This document shows positions 9,002 through 16,245 of a stretch of DNA of 16,359 bases, in pieces. The translations under genes and the position numbers were made by a program. The stretch lies in the NCBI GenBank assembly GCA_021820785.1, contig JAKADE010000022.1, positions 1 to 16,359 on the forward strand, written 5' to 3'. This DNA is from Pseudomonadota bacterium (GTDB lineage Bacteria; Pseudomonadota; Gammaproteobacteria; Steroidobacterales; Steroidobacteraceae). The notes under the pieces were generated by a model, which was not told the DNA's origin, ran no database searches, and saw nothing but the letters and a program-made list of their open reading frames with translations. The number at the start of each line of letters is the position of its first letter. Position 1 is the stretch's first letter.

Positions 9002-10081
9002 GAGCGCCGAGACGGCGCGTTCAGCGGCGTCGACGGCGCCAGCAAGGTAGCCAGGGAACTGCATCGACCATTCGCTGGCGATGCCACGCAGTCGCCCCTG
9101 CCACGGTCCATCTGCGGCCGTCGCAAGGGGTGCGTCGGCGTGCACCTGCGAGGCCTGCCCGTCCGCATCCGTGGCCGTCAAGGGGTCGAGCGCCCAGTCC
9201 TTGATGAAATCGGCGCTCGGCACCGATGCGGGGGGGCCGAACAGACGGGCCAATTGCTCACGGCAGGCTGAGCGCAACAGTGCTTCGGGCGCGCTGCGGC
9301 GCAGGTGCGCGGGGAGCGCGAAAAAGCCGAACAATGCGGCGCTGCCGTCGGGCAGGGAGGCATCGTGGATCTCCCCGAGCGGACCAAGCAGACTGCGCGC
9401 CTCGCCGGAGAGTCCCTGCTCGCGCCAGAACGGCCGCTCATACAGCGCAACGTACTTGGCGTGGGGGGCCATCCACGTTGGAGTTGCGGCCCACTGGCGC
9501 CGCAGAGCCGCGGGCAGCGCGGGAACGAACTCCAGATCGCGGGCCGCAAGTCGCGGCGGCAGGGCCAGCCACACCGCATCCGCAGCGCGCATGTCCTCGT
9601 GGCCGTCGGGGCCTTCGCAGCCGACGTCGATCGGGTCACCTTTCTGTTGCAGCGTCCTGACCCGTCGTCCCGTGAGCATCCGCTGCGGATCGATGCGGGC
9701 GCACAAGGCATCGACCAGAGACTGCATGCCGCCGGACAGGCGCTGGGCGGCCGGCTCGCTCACGTAGCCGCGCATGCGCACCGGAGCGCTGTCGGCGGTG
9801 CGTTCCACGAGCATTGCGCCGTCTTCGTGCTGGGCGAAGCGGTGCAGGCCGAGATCCTTGATCAGCCGGTCGAGCTGTGGCTGCAGCGCGGGCCAGAACC
9901 AGGTCGGGCCGAGATCGAAACGATCGGCAGCATCTGCGTGCGGCCGCCCGGCGCTGGCGATGCGCCCGCCGGGGGCCGCACGCGCCTCGAGGAGGGCGTA
10001 GTCGCGAATTCCGAGCTGCTCGAGCCGATAGGCCGCATACAGGCCGGCGAGACCCGCCCCGATGATGACGATGCGTGTCAT
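8981..10081 (-). CDS. FAD-dependent amine oxidase-family protein
   Basis: A 366-residue flavoprotein of the flavin monoamine oxidase/protoporphyrinogen oxidase group. It opens with the FAD-binding dinucleotide motif VIIGAGLAGLYAAYRLEQLG (residues 5-24) and continues with LLEARAAPGGRI, the usual E-A-R...GGR segment. It ends with FPGYLAGAVDAAERAV, the C-terminal FAD-contact block. The middle (LSGGMQSLVDAL) is also typical. The family oxidises amines or related substrates using O2; the substrate here cannot be assigned. At 366 residues it is shorter than most MAO-type enzymes (450-500). The start is placed at ATG 10081 because the FAD motif follows directly; ATG 10111 would add ten residues and overlap the upstream protease gene by 17 bases. 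It lies 13 bases after the S41 protease stop, so the two are probably co-transcribed. Confidence 0.87.
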   Translation of the reverse strand: MTRIVIIGAGLAGLYAAYRLEQLGIRDYALLEARAAPGGRIASAGRPHADAADRFDLGPTWFWPALQPQLDRLIKDLGLHRFAQHEDGAMLVERTADSAPVRMRGYVSEPAAQRLSGGMQSLVDALCARIDPQRMLTGRRVRTLQQKGDPIDVGCEGPDGHEDMRAADAVWLALPPRLAARDLEFVPALPAALRRQWAATPTWMAPHAKYVALYERPFWREQGLSGEARSLLGPLGEIHDASLPDGSAALFGFFALPAHLRRSAPEALLRSACREQLARLFGPPASVPSADFIKDWALDPLTATDADGQASQVHADAPLATAADGPWQGRLRGIASEWSMQFPGYLAGAVDAAERAVSALAAREPR

Positions 10082-10094
10082 CGGTGCGTTCGCG

Positions 10095-11729
10095 TCACGG
10101 GCGTGGTCCATGCGGCGGCGTCGGCAGGATGAGCATCTCGCGCAGCCGGGAGCGGACCCGGATGCGCGCAGGACTCATCTGTTTCGCCTGCAGCGCCGAG
10201 GAGCCGGAGCCCGTGGGGGGCGGACAGGCGCTGCTCGACGGATCTGCCATGTACGCGAGCGCTGCGCTCAGTACCGCTTCATTCGGGTCGCCGAGCGCAT
10301 GGCTGAAGTCATCGGCCACCGAGCAGCCGGGCAGCGTGACGCCGGGGAGCGATGGGGTGTTCTGGGGCGAGAACCCGTCGCCGAAGTCTCCGAATCCGAC
10401 GGCGTTGACGCCCTTGAACTCGATGGAGAAGTAGGTCGTGCCGCAGTTGTCCTGCGGATAGAAGCCGTACGGCTTGCCGCAGGTGGTCGAGCCGAATTGA
10501 TAAACCTGCACCCCGGCGCCGCGCAGGCCATTGATGATCGCCTCGCTTGCCGAGCAGGTCTCGGCGCTGGTGAGCACGTAGACGCTCGAGAGACCCAGTG
10601 TCGGCAGCGCCTGGCCGGCTGCGACGGAAAACCCCTGCGTCGTGTCGAAAAACGGCATGGGCGTGATGGGTGCGCCGGTGACCGGATTGGTCGCGGAATA
10701 CTGATCGTTGAACTGCTGAACGTAGAACGTCTCACCGGCAGTCTGCGCAGGACCTGCGATCATGTAGGCGAGCTCCCTGGCAAGCTCCAACAATCCGCCG
10801 CCGTTGTAACGCAGGTCGAGCACGAGGTGCGTGACGCCATCCGCCTTGAGCGTGTCGATCGCCTGGATCAATTCCGACTCGGCCGATACGTCGATCTGGT
10901 CGTTGTAGAGAATGTAGCCGACGGTTCCCGCAGCGGTGGAGAGCGTCTTGACCAGGAGCACCGGCTGGTCGGTGATGTCCTCGGCCTGCATCGTGAACGT
11001 GCGCGGGGTGCTCGAGCCCGGATCGAGCACGGTGAAGCTGTGCGTTTCACCGATCGTCGTCGGGGCGAGCGCCGCATTGATCGTGTCGATGTCGCCCGCC
11101 GAGGTGGCGTTGACCACATCAATCCCGTCGATCTCGAGTAATTGTGCGCCGCGCAGCAGATCGGCCGGGGCGCTGGCGGCCGGGGTGCCCGGCTGGGTGT
11201 ACGCGACCATGACCTCGCGGGGCGGGGAGGCGTTCACCACTGCCCACTGCACGCCATAGCCGATCGAAGTGCCCTGTTCCATGGCCTCCCAGGTGGCGGT
11301 GGGGTAGGAGAAATGGAACCGGTCCTTCGGTGCGCCGCTGGGGTCGGTCTGCGCGGTCTTCATCAGATCGAAATACTGCGCAGTGCTGTAGAGCCCGGGG
11401 TCCAGATCCGGCACCTCGCTGTACCAGTAGTAGAGCGCATGCGTCCAGGAGCGCAGCCAGTTGTTCTGATCGGTCACCGTCCCGGGCACATCCGGATAGG
11501 CTTTCCCGGTATACGGGTCGGTGCCGGTTCTCGGCACGGCGCAGCGTTCGGCGTAATCGGAGGCCGGTGCGTACACTCCCGGCGTCCAGCCGTCCGGGCT
11601 CGAGCCGGTGGCGCTTTGCGCCGCAGGGACGGCGCTCGCCTGTGCGCTTCCGCCGCCACCGCCGCAGCCTGTCAATGAAAGCAGGGCGGCACAGAGCAGA
11701 ATCCCGCGCAGCGCGTGTCCGAAACGCAT
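10095..11729 (-). CDS. S41 family peptidase, secreted lipoprotein
   Basis: A 544-residue S41 (C-terminal processing peptidase-like) serine protease. A signal peptide ends in the lipobox LSLTGC with Cys22, followed by a Gly/Ser-rich tether, so it is an envelope lipoprotein. A PDZ-like part (LLRGAQLLEIDGIDVV, about residues 190-210) precedes the protease core. The core has LDLRYNGGGLLELARELA, then TCSASEAIING with nucleophile candidate Ser393, and GSTTCGKPYG with Lys419 as the dyad lysine. The 26-residue spacing is close to that in the Tsp protease (Ser430/Lys455). Cysteines around the active site (TTCGKPYGFYPQDNCG) may form a disulfide. The roughly 40-residue tail is Ser/Arg-rich and not conserved-looking. 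ATG 11729 has AGGGGG six bases upstream, and an extended -10 promoter lies further up. The substrate is unknown. Confidence 0.92.
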   Translation of the reverse strand: MRFGHALRGILLCAALLSLTGCGGGGGSAQASAVPAAQSATGSSPDGWTPGVYAPASDYAERCAVPRTGTDPYTGKAYPDVPGTVTDQNNWLRSWTHALYYWYSEVPDLDPGLYSTAQYFDLMKTAQTDPSGAPKDRFHFSYPTATWEAMEQGTSIGYGVQWAVVNASPPREVMVAYTQPGTPAASAPADLLRGAQLLEIDGIDVVNATSAGDIDTINAALAPTTIGETHSFTVLDPGSSTPRTFTMQAEDITDQPVLLVKTLSTAAGTVGYILYNDQIDVSAESELIQAIDTLKADGVTHLVLDLRYNGGGLLELARELAYMIAGPAQTAGETFYVQQFNDQYSATNPVTGAPITPMPFFDTTQGFSVAAGQALPTLGLSSVYVLTSAETCSASEAIINGLRGAGVQVYQFGSTTCGKPYGFYPQDNCGTTYFSIEFKGVNAVGFGDFGDGFSPQNTPSLPGVTLPGCSVADDFSHALGDPNEAVLSAALAYMADPSSSACPPPTGSGSSALQAKQMSPARIRVRSRLREMLILPTPPHGPRP

Positions 11730-11785
11730 CAGTTCCCCCTGATTCCTCGGTCCGCCGGCGTCAGTCCTGCCACCGGGCGTCCCGC

Positions 11786-11794
11786 ACTATAACA
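11786..11794 (-). promoter_or_regulatory. Extended -10 promoter for the S41 protease gene
   Basis: On the minus strand the text reads TG-T-TATAGT, an extended -10 element matching the TGnTATAAT consensus with one mismatch. It lies 57 bases upstream of the protease ATG, in the 111-base gap after the LysR gene. No good -35 hexamer is seen, as is usual for extended -10 promoters. It suggests that the protease and amine oxidase are transcribed independently of lysR. Confidence 0.45.
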
Positions 11795-11840
11795 TTGTCG
11801 CATCGACAGCGGCACCGAGCAGGGCAGCAGCACCGTCCGA

Positions 11841-12791
11841 TCACGTGGCGCGCGACGGCCGTTTGCGCGTGGTTCGGCGCGGGGCGTCGGCAGCGGCATC
11901 GCGACGGATGAAATCGACGAATGCCCGCAGCGGTGCCGGCACCAGACGGCGCCCTGAATAATAGAGGAACGGTCCGCAGAAGCGCGGCCACCACGGCTCC
12001 AGCAGCGGCACGAGCGCGCCGCTCGCAAAATGCGGGCGCAGCCAATCCTCGAACAGGTAAATGACGCCGAGGCCCTGCAGTGCGGCAGTCAATGCCAACT
12101 CCGTGGCCGCGCCGATGCTGACCAACAGCGGCCCCGACGGTTCGATCCGCACCGTCTCGCCGTGGCGCTCGAACTCCCAGGGCGGCATCGCGCCGCTGTC
12201 GAAGCGACCGAGCAGGCAGTCGTGCGCGAGCAGGTCGCGGGGATGCTCCGGCCGGCCGCGCCGTTCGAGGTAGGCGGGCGCGGCCGCCGCGGCGAGCCGC
12301 TGCAGACGCGGGCCGATCGGAACAGCGATCATGTCTCGCTCGAGCCGCTCTTCGTAGCGGATGCCGGCATCGAATCCTGCCGAGAGCACGTCGACGAAGC
12401 GTTCCTCGGCGATGACTTCCAGGCGGATGTCGGGGTAGGCGGCGAGAAAGCGCGGCACGATGTCCGGGAGGATCAGCCGGATCGCGCTCACCGGCACGTT
12501 CAGGCGTAGCGTGCCAGCGGGCCGGTTGCGGTAGGCGTTGACGACATCCAGCGCGGATTCGACTTCGGCCAGCACCGGGGTGAGGCGCTCGAGCAGGCGT
12601 TGACCGGCCTCGGTCGGTGCGACACTGCGCGTCGTCCGATGGAGCAGACGAACCCCGAGGCGCTGCTCGAGGCGGCGTATGGCATCGCTCAGACCCGAGG
12701 CGCTCTGACCGGCGACCTTGGCTCCCTCGCGGAATCCGCCGGCGCGTGCGACGGTCACGAACGCGCTCAGTTCGTCGAAGCGGGTTTTCAT
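11841..12791 (-). CDS. LysR family transcriptional regulator
   Basis: A 316-residue LysR-type regulator. The N-terminal winged helix-turn-helix covers residues 1-60 (MKTRFDELSAFVTVARAGGF ... SGLSDAIRRLEQRLGVRLLHRTTRSVAPTEAG), followed by a linker helix. The substrate-binding domain (about 90-300) starts at GTLRLNVPVSAIRLILPDIV, with the usual FLAAYPDIRLEV. Length is typical (about 300); an Arg/Lys-rich tail follows. It is divergent from the PdxI-like reductase gene, 94 bases away, the standard LysR arrangement, so it probably controls that gene and itself. ATG 12791 lacks a ribosome site (T-rich text precedes it), which suggests low or leaderless-like translation. The effector is unknown. Confidence 0.93.
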   Translation of the reverse strand: MKTRFDELSAFVTVARAGGFREGAKVAGQSASGLSDAIRRLEQRLGVRLLHRTTRSVAPTEAGQRLLERLTPVLAEVESALDVVNAYRNRPAGTLRLNVPVSAIRLILPDIVPRFLAAYPDIRLEVIAEERFVDVLSAGFDAGIRYEERLERDMIAVPIGPRLQRLAAAAAPAYLERRGRPEHPRDLLAHDCLLGRFDSGAMPPWEFERHGETVRIEPSGPLLVSIGAATELALTAALQGLGVIYLFEDWLRPHFASGALVPLLEPWWPRFCGPFLYYSGRRLVPAPLRAFVDFIRRDAAADAPRRTTRKRPSRAT

Positions 12792-12885
12792 TGTGCAAAA
12801 AAACGGACAACCTGTGCAAATTGTATCCGCTTATCGCGCAACAAGACACCCGGTACAGTACCGATACTTCATCAAGGAGACGCTC
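12792..12885. promoter_or_regulatory. lysR/pdxI divergent promoter with TGTGCAAA direct repeats
   Basis: The 94-base gap between divergent genes has two direct copies of TGTGCAAA, at 12792-12799 and 12813-12820. They are 21 bases apart, two helical turns, so they lie on the same DNA face. The first abuts the lysR start codon, and the second overlaps a minus-strand TACAAT (12820-12825) that could be the lysR -10. On the plus strand TACAGT (12854-12859) is a candidate -10 for the reductase. These repeats are the best candidates for the regulator's binding sites and would give autorepression. Confidence 0.5.
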
Positions 12886-13794
12886 ATGCCTCACGTGGAA
12901 AACTCGGGAACCTACCGTCTCGGCGACGAACGCAACGTGCATCGCCTCGGCTACGGTGCGATGCAGCTCGCCGGGCCGGGCGTCTTCGGTCCGCCGCGAG
13001 ATCCGCACACGGCCCGTGCGGTGCTGCGCGCAGCGCTCGACGCCGGTGTCAATCACATCGACACGAGCGACTTCTATGGCCCCCATGTCACCAATCAATT
13101 GATCCGCGAAGCGTTGCATCCGTACCCGAAGGAACTGACGCTGGTGACCAAGATCGGGGCGAAGCGCAGTGCGACGGGGGAGTGGCTCCCGGCCTTCTCA
13201 GCCGCCGAACTCACCCAGGCGGTGCATGACAATTTGCGCAACCTTGCCCTGGATGTGCTCGAGGTCGTCAACCTGCGCATCATGTTCGAGCGGCACGGAC
13301 CGGCCGAGGGCTCCATCGAGGCACCACTGACGGTGCTCGCGGATCTGCAGCGCCGCGGACTGGTGCGGCACATCGGCCTGAGCAACGTCACGGCGGCGCA
13401 GGTCGATGAGGGCCGGCGGATCTGCCCGATCGTGTGTGTCCAGAATCACTACAACCTGGTGCACCGGGATGACGACGCACTGATCGACACGCTCTCGCGC
13501 GAGCGCATCGCCTACGTGCCGTTCTTCCCGCTCGGGGGATTCACGCCCCTGCAGTCGGACACACTGTCCGAGGTTGCCGGCAGTCTGGGGGCGACGCCCA
13601 TGCAGGTGGCACTAGCGTGGCTGCTGCAGCGCGCGCCCAACATCCTGCTCATCCCGGGGACCGCGTCGCTTCAGCACCTTGAGGAGAATCTCGCGGCAGT
13701 GGATCTGATCTTGCCGCCGACGGCGCTGGCCGCGCTGGAGGGGATAGGGGGCGGTCGAAGTCCGGATGCCGTGGGTCAGCGCAAGGCGCGCTGA
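12886..13794 (+). CDS. pdxI: Aldo/keto reductase of the PdxI (YdbC) pyridoxal reductase type
   Basis: A 302-residue aldo/keto reductase. It resembles E. coli YdbC, shown to be the pyridoxal reductase PdxI, over its whole length as I remember that sequence. Shared blocks are RLGYGAMQLAGPGVFGPPRD, GVNHIDTSDFYGPHVTNQ, AVHDNLRNL, GPAEGSIE, RHIGLSNVT, YVPFFPLGGFTPLQS, GATPMQVALAWLLQR and NILLIPGT. The catalytic tetrad shows Asp59, Tyr64 and Lys89, but Asn129 (VVNLRIM) stands where most AKRs have His; E. coli YdbC appears to have the same change. The enzyme would reduce pyridoxal to pyridoxine with NADPH for vitamin B6 salvage in the cytoplasm. ATG 12886 has AAGGAGA six bases upstream. It is divergent from, and probably regulated by, the LysR gene. 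Its 3' end overlaps the convergent cobC by 19 bases. Confidence 0.88.
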   Translation: MPHVENSGTYRLGDERNVHRLGYGAMQLAGPGVFGPPRDPHTARAVLRAALDAGVNHIDTSDFYGPHVTNQLIREALHPYPKELTLVTKIGAKRSATGEWLPAFSAAELTQAVHDNLRNLALDVLEVVNLRIMFERHGPAEGSIEAPLTVLADLQRRGLVRHIGLSNVTAAQVDEGRRICPIVCVQNHYNLVHRDDDALIDTLSRERIAYVPFFPLGGFTPLQSDTLSEVAGSLGATPMQVALAWLLQRAPNILLIPGTASLQHLEENLAAVDLILPPTALAALEGIGGGRSPDAVGQRKAR

Positions 13795-14414
13795 GGCGTG
13801 CCGGTGTGGCTGCGGCAGCGCGCAGACCATTGCGCGCACACCGCAAGGCGTGGGTCGGTTCCGTACGCCGCTTCGCAGACGAGCACCGTTGCGCACTCCG
13901 AGGTCCTGCGCCAGGCGGCTGCGGCCGTCAGCCCGCAGAAGGTCTGCAGGAGGAGCTGGAGGACACCGCGGTGTGTGACGAGCGCCAGCGTGCCGCGCTG
14001 CGCTTCGTTCAGACACTGGCGCGCCTGGCGCAGGACTCGGTTCCGGAACTCGGCGTAGGGTTCGCCTTGCGGAGGCGTGACGTGAGGAAAGCCGCGGATC
14101 CATCGGTGTGCTTCGTCGGGGAAGCGGCGCTCGATCTCGGGCCAGGTGAGCCCCTCCCAGGCCCCGAAATGGATCTCCCGCCAGGCCGGATCGAATGACA
14201 CGGAGGCATCGTGCTGCGTGGCGAGCGCCTGTGCGCAGCGGCTCGCGCGGCGCAGATCGCTGCTCAGGATCTGGTCGATCGATACCGGCGCCAGATGTGC
14301 TCGCAGGGCGCACAGCTGCGCCGCACCCACCGTATCGAGGTCTGGGTCGCTCTGGCCGCAGAACGTTCCCGCCATCGCGGTCGCGGCGTGCCGGATGAGG
14401 ATCACCTGACTCAC
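13776..14414 (-). CDS. cobC: Alpha-ribazole-5'-phosphate phosphatase (CobC), histidine phosphatase family
   Basis: A 212-residue histidine-phosphatase enzyme, last gene of the cob operon. It removes the 5'-phosphate from alpha-ribazole phosphate or from adenosylcobalamin phosphate. The N-terminal phosphoacceptor motif is LIRHAAT (Arg8-His9). Arg55 (SSDLRRA), Glu80 (REIHFGAWEG) and His148 (VTHRGV) complete the expected pocket. REIHFGAWEG is the family's well-kept D/E-x-x-F-G-x-W-E-G block. The start is GTG 14414, overlapping the cobS stop by four bases (GTGA), which gives a start one residue before the first beta strand; upstream extensions would run inside cobS. RHAAT replaces the more common RHGET/RHGQT, a tolerated variation. 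The C-terminus overlaps the convergent pdxI 3' end. A general histidine phosphatase is the alternative, but the operon context favours CobC. Confidence 0.88.
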   Translation of the reverse strand: MSQVILIRHAATAMAGTFCGQSDPDLDTVGAAQLCALRAHLAPVSIDQILSSDLRRASRCAQALATQHDASVSFDPAWREIHFGAWEGLTWPEIERRFPDEAHRWIRGFPHVTPPQGEPYAEFRNRVLRQARQCLNEAQRGTLALVTHRGVLQLLLQTFCGLTAAAAWRRTSECATVLVCEAAYGTDPRLAVCAQWSARCRSHTGTPQRALR

Positions 14415-15160
14415 CGCCACAGGCTGCACGCGTACAGGGCGACGGCGGTCACCTGTACGGTGGCGCCAAAGCCGTCTCCGGTGATTCCGCCGAGATGGCG
14501 TCGGAAATAGCCGATGCTGGCCAGGGCGAGCGCGAGCGCAACGAGCCCTTCGGCAGCGCAGTGCGGACCGCGCAGCCACCACGCGGGCAAGGCCGCGAGC
14601 AGTGTGCCGAACAGCAGGGCGGGACCGGACAGCCGGCTGGCGAGCCGCGCGCCCTGGCCGGCTGACGGACCGTCTCGACGGGCAGGATCCAAGGCGAAGG
14701 CGAGCGGCAGGACGGTCCAGCGGCTGAGTGTCTCGGCGCAGACGATGGCCGCGAGTACCGCGTGAGTCGGCAGCGCCGCGATCAGTGCCGTGCGCAGCAG
14801 TACCGAGAGGCTGATCGCAAGCGCGCCATAGCTGCCGATGCGGCTGTCGCGCATGATCTCGAGTCTGCGCTGCGCAGTGCCTCCTGCGCATGCATCGGCG
14901 CAATCCGCCAGGCCGTCTTCATGCAGGCCCCCGGTCAGCACGACCAGACCCGCGATGGTGAGCGCGGCAGCCACAACAGCCCCGAGGTGCAGGCGCAGGA
15001 GGCGATCGAACAGTGCGGCGGCAAGTCCGAGCAGTGCGCCGACCAGCGGAAAGTACGGTGCGGCGTCGACCAGGGCGGTCCCGCCCGTCAGTACGCCGGG
15101 AACGGGAATGCGCGTGAGGAACTGCACGGCGGTGCCGAACGCAGTCCAGGGACGTGTCAT
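14411..15160 (-). CDS. cobS: Adenosylcobinamide-GDP ribazoletransferase (cobalamin synthase, CobS)
   Basis: A 249-residue integral inner-membrane enzyme that joins adenosylcobinamide-GDP with alpha-ribazole (or its phosphate) to give adenosylcobalamin (phosphate). Family marks are AFGTAVQFLTRIPVP at residues 7-21, the motif GGLHEDGLADCADACAGG, RDSRIGSYGALAISLSVLLR, and the C-terminal GGITGDGFGATVQVTAVALY. Several hydrophobic segments (AVVAAALTIAGLVVLTGG, LLFGTLLAALPAWWL and others) fit its multi-span topology. The length of about 250 is standard. ATG 15160 overlaps the cobT stop by four bases (ATGA), and its own stop overlaps the cobC GTG, so translation is coupled on both sides. Confidence 0.95.
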   Translation of the reverse strand: MTRPWTAFGTAVQFLTRIPVPGVLTGGTALVDAAPYFPLVGALLGLAAALFDRLLRLHLGAVVAAALTIAGLVVLTGGLHEDGLADCADACAGGTAQRRLEIMRDSRIGSYGALAISLSVLLRTALIAALPTHAVLAAIVCAETLSRWTVLPLAFALDPARRDGPSAGQGARLASRLSGPALLFGTLLAALPAWWLRGPHCAAEGLVALALALASIGYFRRHLGGITGDGFGATVQVTAVALYACSLWR

Positions 15161-16242
15161 GGGGCTGCCGTGCTGACACCCGCAGACTCGAACGTAGCCA
15201 TCTGCGCCAGCAGGTGCACCGCGGCCTCGACCAGCGGCATTGCGGCCAGAGCCCCGGTGCCTTCGCCGAGGCGCATCTCGAGATCGAGCAGGGGCTCGAG
15301 CCCCAGGTGCTTCAGCAGGTGCGAATGTCCGGGCTCCCCGGAGCGGTGCCCGGCGATCATGTAGTCGCGCGCTGCCGGGGCGAGTGCGACCGCCAGTGCG
15401 GCCGCGGAGGTGGCAATGAATCCATCGACGACGATGATCCTGCGCCAGCGGGCGGCACCGAGGAAGAAGCCGCACATCGCGGCGATCTCGAGACCGCCGA
15501 GGCATCGCAGGATTTCGAGCGGTGCGTGCGGCTCGCCGCTTCCGGTCGGCAGGTGACGCGCCAGGGCCTCCTCGATCACGCGCTGTTTGAGGCTGCGCGT
15601 GGTCGGCGCGATGCCCGTGCCGCTGCCGGTGACTGCGGCCGGCGGCATCCCGGTGAGCGCCGCGGTGATGGCACTCGCCGCGGTGGTGTTGCCGATGCCC
15701 ATCTCGCCGGCGGCGAGCACGGTGAGATTGCGGCGGGCAGCATCGTCCGCGGCATGAATCCCGATGCGTAGTGCCTGTTCGAGTTCACCGGCGCAGAGCG
15801 CCGGTTCGCGGCGCAGGTTGCGGCTCCCGCGGCGCACCTTCAGGCGCCACAACTGCGGATGGTCGGGAAATTCCGCGTCGACACCGACGTCGACGATCGT
15901 CAGGGCGATGTCGTGCAGCCGGGCGAGGACGTTGACGGCGGCACCGCCAGCGAGGAAGTTGTGCACCATTTGCGCCGTCACGGCGCTCGGATAGGCGCTG
16001 ACACCCTCGACGCTGACGCCGTGGTCGGCGGCAAAGAGGTAGGCTCCCTTGCGCATCGGTACCGGCAATTTTCCGTCCGTGATCGCGTAGCACTGGGCAC
16101 CGATGCGCTCGAGCCGCCCGAGGCTGCCGGGCGGCTTGGTGAGTTGATCCAGCCGGCGCAGCCCCTCGGCGTGACAGTGCGGCGTCAGGGGTGTGATGCC
16201 CGCCAGGGTGTCCTGCAGCAACAGCGCGAGGGATGGACTCAT
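15157..16242 (-). CDS. cobT: Nicotinate-nucleotide-dimethylbenzimidazole phosphoribosyltransferase (CobT)
   Basis: A 361-residue cytoplasmic enzyme that makes alpha-ribazole-5'-phosphate from dimethylbenzimidazole and nicotinate mononucleotide, activating the lower base of cobalamin. The family text is clear: LDQLTKPPGSLGRLE (residues 31-45), FAADHGVSVEGVSAYP, AEGMGIGNTTAA-like GEMGIGNTTAASAI, CLGGLEIAAMCGF, GHRSGEPGH and the C-terminal MRLGEGTGA, where Glu327 matches the catalytic Glu317 of the Salmonella enzyme. The length of 350-360 is usual. ATG 16242 is three bases after the cobU stop, with GGAG eleven bases upstream. It overlaps cobS by four bases. Confidence 0.96.
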   Translation of the reverse strand: MSPSLALLLQDTLAGITPLTPHCHAEGLRRLDQLTKPPGSLGRLERIGAQCYAITDGKLPVPMRKGAYLFAADHGVSVEGVSAYPSAVTAQMVHNFLAGGAAVNVLARLHDIALTIVDVGVDAEFPDHPQLWRLKVRRGSRNLRREPALCAGELEQALRIGIHAADDAARRNLTVLAAGEMGIGNTTAASAITAALTGMPPAAVTGSGTGIAPTTRSLKQRVIEEALARHLPTGSGEPHAPLEILRCLGGLEIAAMCGFFLGAARWRRIIVVDGFIATSAAALAVALAPAARDYMIAGHRSGEPGHSHLLKHLGLEPLLDLEMRLGEGTGALAAMPLVEAAVHLLAQMATFESAGVSTAAP

Positions 16243-16245
16243 GGC

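Noticed and set aside
9305..11141. Long plus-strand open frames opposite the amine oxidase and S41 genes
   Set aside because: Both minus-strand genes show complete domain architecture; the plus frames start without ribosome sites and match nothing.
11761..13119. 452-codon minus-strand open frame across lysR and the pdxI start
   Set aside because: It runs through the LysR gene in another frame and across the divergent promoter; its text is Arg/Pro-rich with no domain.
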